Source of the DNA: Mucilaginibacter gossypii
GTDB taxonomy: Bacteria > Bacteroidota > Bacteroidia > Sphingobacteriales > Sphingobacteriaceae
Reading direction: 5' to 3'
Assembly: GCF_900100945.1 (NCBI RefSeq)
Contig: NZ_FNCG01000003.1
Coordinates: 372,001-436,000 of the forward strand
DNA: 64,000 bases
The translations under genes were made by a program, and so were the position numbers. The notes under the pieces were generated by a model. It saw only the letters and a list, made by a program, of their open reading frames with translations, was not told where the DNA came from and did no database searches. This document shows positions 16,938 to 24,089 of the stretch, piece by piece (position 1 is the first letter of the stretch; every line of letters begins with the position of its first letter).

Positions 16938-17606
16938 ATGAGAACAGACAATCAAATCCAAAAAGATGTAATGGATGAATTGAAATGGCAGCCATTTCTA
17001 AATTCATCTGAAATTGGCGTTGCTGTAAAGAATGGCATTGTGACATTATCAGGCAATGTAGATTCCTTTTCCAAAAAGCTAACTGCCGAGCGGGCGGCCA
17101 AAAAAGTTGCCGGTGTCAAGGCTATCGCTGAAGATATTCATATTGGTGTGTCGCCAGCCTACTGGAGAACAGACGCGGAAATTGCTGAGGCAGTACTAAA
17201 TGCACTTAAATGGCACTCGGTAGTACCTGACGATAAGATAAAAATTAAGGTAGAAGATGGTGACGTTACCCTGGAAGGTGAACTTGAGTGGGAATACCAG
17301 CGTGTTAATGCCCAGACGGCGATTCAATACCTTTCAGGAGTACGTTCGGTGTTCAACCGGATCACCATTAAACCGAAATTAACCCCATTGGAGTTGGAAA
17401 AAAAGATTGCAGATGCTTTCCGCAGGAATGCAACTGTCGACGCCAGCAAAGTAACTGTGGATACAATCGGAAACAAAGTTGTCCTGACCGGGAAGGTACG
17501 TTCCCTTACCGAAAGTGAAGATGCCGAAGATGTTGCGTGGGAAGCTCCCGGTGTACGCCATGTAGAAAATAAGCTGACTATTGAAGAACCGGAATTTGTC
17601 TATTAA
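16938..17606 (+). CDS. Triple BON-domain protein, copy 1
   Basis: 222 residues made of three BON domains of about 70 residues (about 3-70, 78-145, 150-218), each with the V-x-V-x-x-G-x-V-T/V-L-x-G signature (GVAVKNGIVTLSG, KVEDGDVTLEG, DTIGNKVVLTG). BON domains bind phospholipid or other membrane components and occur in osmotically inducible OsmY-like proteins. There is no clear signal peptide, so cytoplasmic or peripheral location is likely. It heads a probable operon with 17627 and the USP at 18224. It is a near-duplicate of 59069-59737. Confidence 0.88.
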   Translation: MRTDNQIQKDVMDELKWQPFLNSSEIGVAVKNGIVTLSGNVDSFSKKLTAERAAKKVAGVKAIAEDIHIGVSPAYWRTDAEIAEAVLNALKWHSVVPDDKIKIKVEDGDVTLEGELEWEYQRVNAQTAIQYLSGVRSVFNRITIKPKLTPLELEKKIADAFRRNATVDASKVTVDTIGNKVVLTGKVRSLTESEDAEDVAWEAPGVRHVENKLTIEEPEFVY

Positions 17607-17626
17607 TTCATTAAAAACAAAACAAC

Positions 17627-18136
17627 ATGAAAACGTTCAAATCCATGCTTATGCTAACCGCGCTGATAGTCGGTTTTGCTCTATGCTCATCGGCTCAGGT
17701 AATTTTACCTGAAGTGCGGATCGTTGCTTCAACTTACAAATATTTAAATGCTACGGATAACCGTGAAATGTCGCAACCAGTTAGGATGCTCGAATTTAAA
17801 GCTGCCAGTTACGATGTGAAAAAATCAGAATTTTATGATGATGACTATGATGGGTATTATATCTCATTTTATATACCTGACGGGAAAATACTCGCGGCTT
17901 ATGATAAAGATGGCAAACTCCTTAGAACAGCCGAAAAGTTTAAAAATACAAAATTGCCCGAGGCAATCAGGACTGCTGTTTCGCAACGCTTTCCAAACTG
18001 GCGTATTTCGCAGGATGTTTACCAGGTTAATTATTTTGATCATAAGGATAAGGCTGATAAAACCTTCAAGCTCCTGCTGGAAAACGGCGATAAACGCATG
18101 AAAGTAAAACTCAACGAAAAGGGAGAATTTCGCTAA
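17627..18136 (+). CDS. Secreted PepSY-like hypothetical protein
   Basis: 169 residues with an N-terminal signal peptide (MKTFKSMLMLTALIVGFALC, cleavage near SSAQ). The mature part contains aromatic beta-rich segments (KFKNTKLPEAIRTAVSQRF, NWRISQDVYQVNYFD, KTFKLLLENGDKRMKVKL) resembling the PepSY-like/DUF2874 fold of Bacteroidota periplasmic proteins. Function unknown. It lies 20 bp after the BON gene and is followed by a stable hairpin. Confidence 0.75.
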   Translation: MKTFKSMLMLTALIVGFALCSSAQVILPEVRIVASTYKYLNATDNREMSQPVRMLEFKAASYDVKKSEFYDDDYDGYYISFYIPDGKILAAYDKDGKLLRTAEKFKNTKLPEAIRTAVSQRFPNWRISQDVYQVNYFDHKDKADKTFKLLLENGDKRMKVKLNEKGEFR

Positions 18137-18172
18137 GTAACTTACCTCAATACCTTGCATCCCTGTCACAAT

Positions 18173-18210
18173 AAGGGAAGCTCTGGCAGTCAAAGACGGA
18201 AGCTTCCCTT
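18173..18210 (+). terminator. Hairpin between the PepSY-like gene and USP
   Basis: AAGGGAAGCT (18173-18182) pairs with AGCTTCCCTT (18201-18210) around an 18-base loop, 14 bp before the USP start. It may attenuate read-through or stabilise mRNA; the T-run is only TTT. Confidence 0.45.
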
Positions 18211-18223
18211 TAAACAAACGGTT

Positions 18224-19060
18224 ATGAAAAAGATTATGCTCGCGTTAAACGCAGAAAAGCCGGACCCACAATCTGTGGCATTCGGTGTTTATTTGGCCCG
18301 GTTAACAGGATCTCAGCTTTGCGGAATATTCTTGGAAGATCAGACCCCTACGCACGAGGCTGGTGTTAAATTCGCCTACGGCAGTGTTTATGTAGAAACC
18401 ATAGATGCAGATGAAGAACCAATAAAGGCTTTTAAGGAGAAAGCTGCTCAATTGAACATACGCGTGTTCAAAGAAGCCTGCGAAGCCCAGGGTATCAATT
18501 GCAGGGTCCATCGTGATCAGGGTGTCCCGCAAACAGAATTGATCAATGAAAGCCGATATGCGGATGTCCTGGTTTCAGGGCCTGTATTGTTCGCTTCGTC
18601 CGCTCTCGAAATGCCGGCTGGCTTTGTAAAAACATTGCTGGCCAAGTCAGAATGCCCGGTAATTATAGCACCACACCATACCCATCCAATCAATAAGATC
18701 CTTTTTGCTTTTAACGGCAGCGCTTCGGCTTTATTCGCAATCAAGCAGTTCACCTATCTGTTTCCGGAGTTGAAGGACACGGAGCTGGTGGTAATGCAGG
18801 TTGACGAAGATGCTGTATTCAATGAAGAGCAAAAAGAAAAACTTTATGAATACCTACGCGTACATTATAGGCTGATCAACTTTAAAGATTTACGGGGAAA
18901 ACCAAAGGATGAGTTATTTGATTATTCCCTTAGAGAGAACAATGCATGCCTGGTTATGGGAGCGTATGGGCGTAACTGGCTGTCTAAATTTTTTAAAGAT
19001 AGTACAGCAGAGTTGATTATTAAATTGAATAATCTTCCTGTATTTATTACCCATTGGTAA
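18224..19060 (+). CDS. Universal stress protein, tandem-domain
   Basis: 278 residues starting MKKIMLALNAEKPDP at 18224; an upstream in-frame start at 18155 would include the hairpin region and is rejected. Two USP-like halves: the first (1-150) is divergent, without a GxxGx9GS ATP motif, and has an insertion (DEEPIKAFKEKAAQLN); the second (about 155-278) begins NKILFAFNGSASALFAIKQ and ends CLVMGAYGRNWLSKFF, close to the ATP-motif start. USPs modulate survival under starvation and hypoxia. It is probably read from the BON promoter through the hairpin. Confidence 0.8.
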   Translation: MKKIMLALNAEKPDPQSVAFGVYLARLTGSQLCGIFLEDQTPTHEAGVKFAYGSVYVETIDADEEPIKAFKEKAAQLNIRVFKEACEAQGINCRVHRDQGVPQTELINESRYADVLVSGPVLFASSALEMPAGFVKTLLAKSECPVIIAPHHTHPINKILFAFNGSASALFAIKQFTYLFPELKDTELVVMQVDEDAVFNEEQKEKLYEYLRVHYRLINFKDLRGKPKDELFDYSLRENNACLVMGAYGRNWLSKFFKDSTAELIIKLNNLPVFITHW

Positions 19061-19201
19061 CGCCGAAACAAGTTGATTGGTTTGAAAAAGTTTAAGTGAG
19101 CTGTTGAGTAAATTATCTTTACGCAATTGAAGCTGCTACACAAGCTATACACCCAAAGTGTGGAAAAGCTATCCGGATAAAACCTCAACTAAATAACAGC
19201 C

Positions 19202-19351
19202 ATGACCATGAAAACAAAATATTTAACTCAAATTGCCCAAAAGTCGCCCAACTGGTTGCGCGGCAATTGGCCGCTTATTCTTTTGCTCTCATTTGTATTA
19301 CTTATCATTATAGGAATGGCTGTGTTTCTCTTTTTTTTCCTGACAAATTGA
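19202..19351 (+). CDS. 49-residue single-span membrane protein
   Basis: Starts MTMKTKYLTQIAQKSPNWLR; an alternative start is the next Met. A basic amphipathic N-terminus is followed by one long hydrophobic helix (LILLLSFVLLIIIGMAVFLF). No family recognised. A hairpin follows 5 bp after the stop. Upstream TTTA-N19-TATCTTTA (19091-19121) could be a promoter without the palindrome. Confidence 0.55.
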   Translation: MTMKTKYLTQIAQKSPNWLRGNWPLILLLSFVLLIIIGMAVFLFFFLTN

Positions 19352-19356
19352 TAAAA

Positions 19357-19376
19357 CGATCGGCGAATGCCGATCG
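19357..19376 (+). terminator. Hairpin after the small membrane protein gene
   Basis: CGATCGGC (19357-19364) and GCCGATCG (19369-19376) form a perfect 8-bp stem with a GAAT loop. No T-run follows, so it may be a processing or Rho-type end. Confidence 0.5.
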
Positions 19377-19538
19377 GCCATGAGAAGCACACATTCAATT
19401 AACGGCACCTTTTGTTAATTTGTAAGTTCGTAATTTTTTAATGCTTATTTACTATTAGTTTTTGTTTAAAACTTTTGGGAATTTTTTTTAACTTTATTAA
19501 ACAATCGCAAAATATCTTATACCCAAATCTCTCGTATT

Positions 19539-19729
19539 ATGAACGAGTTAAATACTTTATCTCTTGAAAATGAAGCGGGGTTTAAAGCTTTATTTCAGTA
19601 CACTACAGTTGGGGTTTTGGTGATAAGTGAAGGGGGGGGAGGATCGAGTTATCTAACCCATGTGCATAAAAATTGTTCGGCTATGATAAATCCGAGCTTG
19701 AAGGGCAATTGGTAGAATTATTTTTGTAA
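19539..19729 (+). pseudogene. Decayed PAS-domain sensor N-terminus
   Basis: The frame starts MNELNTLSLENEAGFKALF and reads QYTTVGVLVISEG, the beginning of a PAS domain. After the G8 run near 19630 the PAS sequence continues in another frame (GRIELSNPCA, then a stop codon, then KLF-like FGYDKSELEGQLVELFL and a stop). No kinase domain follows. The fragment matches the N-terminal style of the PAS kinases at 51067 and 60218, so it is probably a truncated duplicate. The rest of the 19377-19826 gap is AT-rich and I see no other gene. Confidence 0.6.
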
Positions 19730-19826
19730 AACAATACGTAGAGTTATTGAACGGTCACATCAGTTTTATCAGCAACGCTAACCTCGGAATAACTTTCATT
19801 ATTGAATTTCCAATGAATCTAAGGCT

Positions 19827-20198
19827 ATGAAAACGATCTTACTGGTAGAAGACAATAACGACATTCGCGAAAATACCTGCGAATTGTTGGAATTGGAAGG
19901 CTATAACGTCATCCCCGCATTGAATGGAAAAACAGGATTAATATTAGCTATTGAACACCTGCCTGATTTAATACTTTGCGATATTATGATGCCTGAGGCT
20001 AATGGTTATGAGGTTCTTAAATATTTGCAAGACAATGCCGCGACCAGGGCTATTCCATTTATATTTTTAACGGCCAGTGCTGAAAAAAAGGATGTAGCGA
20101 TCGGCCTGGAGATGGGGGCGAGCGGCTACATCCGCAAGCCATTTGACCCTGAAGAACTTTTTCAAGCCATCAGGCATTCGCTGCAGGAGTCGGTTTAA
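19827..20198 (+). CDS. Single-domain response regulator (CheY-like)
   Basis: 123 residues, receiver only: acidic pair E8/D9 in LLVEDNNDIRE, phospho-acceptor Asp in LILCDIMMPEANGYEVL (about 53), FIFLTAS and RKPFDPEELF. It resembles the receiver of the regulator at 1468 closely (shared LPDLILCD.MMPE and IPFIFLTA), suggesting duplication of one phosphorelay module. It lacks an output domain and probably relays phosphate or competes for a kinase. It is followed by a histidine kinase 105 bp downstream. Confidence 0.88.
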   Translation: MKTILLVEDNNDIRENTCELLELEGYNVIPALNGKTGLILAIEHLPDLILCDIMMPEANGYEVLKYLQDNAATRAIPFIFLTASAEKKDVAIGLEMGASGYIRKPFDPEELFQAIRHSLQESV

Positions 20199-20303
20199 CT
20201 AAATATTTGTTATCAATATGTGATAAACTATTTAAAATAGCGTGCCCAAGGTCATTTGTTCTAATATTCTGAGGAGCGATTTTTGTTGATAAATAAATAA
20301 TCA

Positions 20304-21671
20304 ATGAAAATCCCTGAAGGAAGCGAAAGCAGGAATATTTTAATCAGGGGAGGATTACGTATAACCAGACAATTGGCCCCAACCGCGCTCAAAAGCTTTC
20401 GGTTCGATTTTTACATCGGTTGTGCTGCTTCAATTATACTTGTTATATTAACAGGGGCAGTTTCTTATAATACGTTAATCCAACAAGAAAGAAATGAAAA
20501 ACGGATAGAACGTACCTACCAGGTGCTCAGAAAAACTGACTCGCTGAACATGCTGTTTAATCAGGCTATGGTGTACCAAACGTATTCAAAGCCGTTAGCG
20601 CCTAAAGATAGTTTCGGCTTAAATGCGCAGCAGTATGACGGGCTTAATACAAAAGTTAATTCCTTAAAAGCTTTGGTAATTGATGATAATCAATTAACGC
20701 AGGTTATTAACTTGAAACATCAAATAGACACGCTGCGGAGAACGACCTTTTCAGAAAGCGGTAGCATCAGGTTACAAATTGAAAAAATTAACGAAACCAT
20801 CCGCCGCTTTAAGCACCTGGAAGAAATGTTCCTGTCTTCGCAAGAGGCCGGTTATAAACTATCCTCTAAACAAACCAGGGTTGTTATAGTTGCCGGTTCT
20901 GTTTTGATAATGGTTATTGTATCTTTTTTAGTTTATCTAATTCTGAAGGAATTAAACGCCCGTATCAGGGCATATAGGGAAGAGTTTGAATTAAACCAAT
21001 TAAAAAGCACGTTTGTGACTTTGGCATCACATGAATTTCGTACACCGTTAAGCTCTATTTTACTGTCAGCTACCCTAATCGCTAAATACCTGGAAAAAGA
21101 TGAAAAAACATCAATTGTCAAACATGTTGCCAAGATCAAACAGGTAGTTCACAATCTTGAAGATATCCTTGAAGATTTTTTATCTGTTGAAAGGCTGGAA
21201 GAAGGTTTGACTGAAGCCGAATTTTCATCTTTCGATTTGGTACCGCTTTGTGAAGAGATTATGGCTGCTATGAAACAAATGGCCCGGCCCGGCCAGGAAT
21301 TAACTTACAAACCGGTTCAGGAAAATGCCGTTGTTTGCCTGGACCGGATGCTGATCTCAAAATCAATCAATAGTCTTTTATCCAATGCCATTAAGTATGC
21401 GGGTGATGAAACAAATATCGAACTGGTTACCAATTTGACCGCCGAAAATTTGTTAATCAGTGTGAGAGATAATGGTATAGGGATTGCAAAACAGGATCAA
21501 ATGCAACTGTTTTCAAAATTTTACCGAATCAATAATACCGGGCATATTTCCGGAACGGGATTAGGGCTTAATATTGTGAAGCGGTATGTTCAGTTAATGA
21601 ACGGTACACTCCAATTTTGGAGCACCCCCTATAAAGAAACCTGTTTTACGATGATCTTTCCTGTTAAATAA
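20304..21671 (+). CDS. Membrane sensor histidine kinase with periplasmic four-helix domain
   Basis: 455 residues. TM1 about 40-60 and TM2 about 190-215 enclose a helical extracytoplasmic domain rich in charged heptads, similar to CHASE3. HisKA: FVTLASHEFRTPLSSI (His about 248). HATPase: N box SLLSNAIKYAG, G1 VRDNGIGIA, G2 GTGLGLNIVKRYV. The H-box and G2 box are nearly identical to the kinases at 51067 and 60218, so these form one family. Likely partner is the regulator at 19827, possibly also the one at 1468 (inference). Confidence 0.88.
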   Translation: MKIPEGSESRNILIRGGLRITRQLAPTALKSFRFDFYIGCAASIILVILTGAVSYNTLIQQERNEKRIERTYQVLRKTDSLNMLFNQAMVYQTYSKPLAPKDSFGLNAQQYDGLNTKVNSLKALVIDDNQLTQVINLKHQIDTLRRTTFSESGSIRLQIEKINETIRRFKHLEEMFLSSQEAGYKLSSKQTRVVIVAGSVLIMVIVSFLVYLILKELNARIRAYREEFELNQLKSTFVTLASHEFRTPLSSILLSATLIAKYLEKDEKTSIVKHVAKIKQVVHNLEDILEDFLSVERLEEGLTEAEFSSFDLVPLCEEIMAAMKQMARPGQELTYKPVQENAVVCLDRMLISKSINSLLSNAIKYAGDETNIELVTNLTAENLLISVRDNGIGIAKQDQMQLFSKFYRINNTGHISGTGLGLNIVKRYVQLMNGTLQFWSTPYKETCFTMIFPVK

Positions 21672-21863
21672 ATAGGATAGTTCGGGACAATTTATTTATA
21701 CTTTAGAAAGGCAGGCACTCCAGATTATTTTCCGGTTTTGAAACGTAGTTTTATAAAAAACAAACCTATGATCAAATATGGGTTTCACTTTTCATTTGCT
21801 GCGACAATATTGATAACGTTATAAGGCACATCTCTGAGAAATTGGATATCTGAAAAACGGTTT

Positions 21864-22700
21864 TTAAAGGTAATTGAGTTGGTGTTTAAGCAAAGTATCA
21901 AATATCAATATAAGTTTGCTGCGATTAGAAATTCTGAACCTTTTCGAAAAAACCACGCAGGCGCTCGCAAGCTTAATCTTTTTAAACAACTCGCGATAAT
22001 ACTGGTAAGCCAGATAAACGCCCCGGCGGGAAGATTTTGGTAGCTTTCGGATGTCCTTCAACGCTTCATTGAAGTCTTGTTCAATCTCTTGTTCTATATT
22101 TCTTTTATCTGTTTCGGAAAAATGCTTAAGGTCAATCCCCGGAAAGTAGCTTCTGTTGAGCTGAAGATAGTCCGCGCCGATATCCCTCAGGAAATTAATC
22201 TTTTGAAAGGCCGCGCCTAAGCGCATGGCTCCCGGCTTAAGAGTTTCGTAACTGTCCTTATCGCCGTTTGTGAACACGTATAAGCACATCAGGCCAACCA
22301 CTTCAGCAGATCCAAGGATATATTCCTCAAATTTTTGTTGATCATAAAGCTGGTCGTCCAGGTCCATTTCCATGCTATGCAGAAATTGGTTAATCAATTG
22401 ATGATCTATACGGTATTTATTGACTGTTTCCTGGAAAGCGTTAAGAATGGGATTTAGGCTGATACCCAGTTCTATCGCTTCAAAGCAATCCTTTCTAAAT
22501 TTATTTAGTAATTCACGCTTGTCATAATTATGAAAGCTGTCCACGATTTCGTCAGTAAGCCTTACAAAGCCATAGATGGCATAAATAGGCTTATGCAATT
22601 CTTTATCAAGAAAATTGATGCCCAGAAAAAAGCTGGTACTGTACCTGCGTGTTGCCAGTTTACTACATTCCGCAGAAAGGCGGTCAAATTTTTCTTTCAT
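21864..22700 (-). CDS. crtB: Phytoene/squalene synthase family
   Basis: 278 residues. First Asp-rich motif DEIVD (50-54) and the second one in FLRDIGADY (about 170) are intact, together with the conserved YGFVRLTD and AAFQKINFL. It condenses two geranylgeranyl-PP (or farnesyl-PP) molecules into phytoene (or a C30 analogue) at the membrane. It starts 3 bp after the remnant of a FAD oxidoreductase gene and belongs to a carH-crtI-crtB style operon. With the desaturase broken, the window alone cannot make coloured carotenoid. Confidence 0.88.
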   Translation of the reverse strand: MKEKFDRLSAECSKLATRRYSTSFFLGINFLDKELHKPIYAIYGFVRLTDEIVDSFHNYDKRELLNKFRKDCFEAIELGISLNPILNAFQETVNKYRIDHQLINQFLHSMEMDLDDQLYDQQKFEEYILGSAEVVGLMCLYVFTNGDKDSYETLKPGAMRLGAAFQKINFLRDIGADYLQLNRSYFPGIDLKHFSETDKRNIEQEIEQDFNEALKDIRKLPKSSRRGVYLAYQYYRELFKKIKLASACVVFSKRFRISNRSKLILIFDTLLKHQLNYL

Positions 22701-22703
22701 CGA

Positions 22704-22879
22704 TTAGATTTTCAGATAGTTTAATAATTGATGTATTGAAACATTGCCATAAAAGCCGGCAGGCGGAACACCTTGTTCTGGTACGCTCGGGTGTCCTGCA
22801 AAAATAAGTACGCCGCGGCGCTTAATCCGGCAATGTCAGTGCCTGTTATCGCGTACCCTTTTCGTTCCTTTTTGCTCAT
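22704..22879 (-). pseudogene. Collapsed FAD-dependent oxidoreductase remnant, probably phytoene desaturase
   Basis: The ATG at 22879 overlaps the carH stop (ATGA). The frame MSKKERKGYAITGTDIAGLSAAAYL is a recognisable but degenerate N-terminal FAD-binding beta-alpha-beta of the CrtI family (normally VIGxGxxGLxxA). About 30 codons later, in a shifted frame, the sequence reads FAGHPSVPEQGVPPAGFYGN and ends with LLNYLKI, which looks like the C-terminus of the lost enzyme. Hundreds of codons between are missing, so the gene suffered an internal deletion. Assignment to CrtI rests on the N-terminus and on its position between carH and crtB. Confidence 0.6.
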
Positions 22880-23769
22880 ATAACCGGCGCGATTATTTGT
22901 TCAAAATCCGGAAGCGTTTCCAACCAATACACGTTTTTGGGAAAGTGAACGCTATTTATAACTTGCTTGTTGCCAGATAAGTATATTTTAACAGATTTGA
23001 AAGTAGACGCGAGCTGGTCAATATATGCCTGTGCATTAGCAATTGGCCTTACACGCGTCATAAAAAAAAGGAGGTTGTGAGGTTGCGTGCTTTCAACCGT
23101 ATGGTTTAAAGCCAATATGGGCACCTGCGCACCTAAATAAATCACCCGATGGCCGGCAGTCCGCAACATATAGCTTGAAAGGAGCAGGCCAATATCATGA
23201 TCTTCGTCTTCCGGTAAAAATAGCAGCCATAACGGTTTGCTATTTTGCTGTTGCTCCAAACAATCATTGATTGCTGAAAATAGCTTTTGCCTGATGATGG
23301 ACGAAAGAAAATGCTCCTGTGATGGACAAAGCGAATTGTTTAGCCACATTAAACCGGCACGGACTAACATGGGGTATATCACGAATTTATATGTTCCTAA
23401 AACTCCATTCTGCTCGAACGATTTGGTTATAAGTTCATTTACCGCATACTCATGAAAAATTAATGCATTGCTGATGATCTGAGAAATGAAATACTCATGC
23501 TGATGTTGCGCGGGCCGCGTTTTATCTATTTCATTCTTGAGTAGTTTGTTCATTTCCTCCCGGCTTAATGCGCAGGCTTTAGAAATTTTGTAGCCAGCGT
23601 GGTAAAGTCCGGCTATGCTCAATAATTTCTTTAGTTGGTCATCATCATAAAAGCGCGTATTCCCAGCTGTTCTTGAAGGGGTAAATGCCCGGTACCTCCT
23701 TTCCCAAATACGGATATTATGGGCCGAAACACCTGACAATTGCTCAAGATCAGAAATGGAATAATTCAT
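22876..23769 (-). CDS. MerR-family B12-binding transcriptional repressor, CarH/LitR-like photoreceptor
   Basis: 297 residues. Residues 1-70 are a MerR winged helix (YSISDLEQLSGVSAHNIRIWERRY). The helical middle domain carries the light-sensing motif W-x9-EH (W142, E152-H153). The B12-binding domain has E-x-H-x-x-G (E189, H191, G194), with His191 as the lower axial ligand of cobalamin. In CarH proteins adenosylcobalamin-bound tetramers repress carotenoid genes in the dark and fall apart in light. It overlaps the crt remnant by 4 bases. An inverted repeat spanning its start region is a likely autoregulatory operator. Confidence 0.85.
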   Translation of the reverse strand: MNYSISDLEQLSGVSAHNIRIWERRYRAFTPSRTAGNTRFYDDDQLKKLLSIAGLYHAGYKISKACALSREEMNKLLKNEIDKTRPAQHQHEYFISQIISNALIFHEYAVNELITKSFEQNGVLGTYKFVIYPMLVRAGLMWLNNSLCPSQEHFLSSIIRQKLFSAINDCLEQQQNSKPLWLLFLPEDEDHDIGLLLSSYMLRTAGHRVIYLGAQVPILALNHTVESTQPHNLLFFMTRVRPIANAQAYIDQLASTFKSVKIYLSGNKQVINSVHFPKNVYWLETLPDFEQIIAPVI

Positions 23770-23804
23770 TTTGTCTAAGTTTTATTAATTCAAATTTAGA
23801 CAAA
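23770..23804. promoter_or_regulatory. Inverted repeat at the carH-like gene start
   Basis: TTTGTCTAA (23770-23778) and TTAGACAAA (23796-23804) are perfect 9-bp inverted copies separated by 17 bp, directly before the ATG at 23769. This is where a MerR/CarH dimer pair would bind to control its own operon (inference). Confidence 0.5.
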
Positions 23805-24089
23805 AAAATGAATTAACAAATGTTTCTTTATGAAGTATGCCAAATTTCTTAAGCGTAAGTATTGTAGGGAATATACAGGTTGCTAAGCACGGAAAAACCC
23901 GAGGTGGTGACAAGAGGCACAATGAAGCTGTAGAACCTCTGAAAAATATTAACCGATACTAACTAAAACCGGTAATATGAAACCGAAGAAGATCATGTCT
24001 TAATCAATTGATAAGGGGCGTCATCAGGATTAATTATGCATCTAAAATGCTTGTTTCAAAATCTTAATGTACTATCAACGTACTTTCTA
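23805..24089. other. Intergenic stretch with possible structured RNA
   Basis: No gene. Positions about 23870-24030 look unlike ordinary spacer: GC-richer, with purine-rich blocks (e.g. AAAAACCCGAGGTGGTGAC) and short self-complementary pieces such as AGAGG..CCTCT and ACCGATAC..CCGGT. It could be a remnant of a group II intron or another structured RNA; no reverse transcriptase and no GUGYG intron start are present. Confidence 0.3.
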
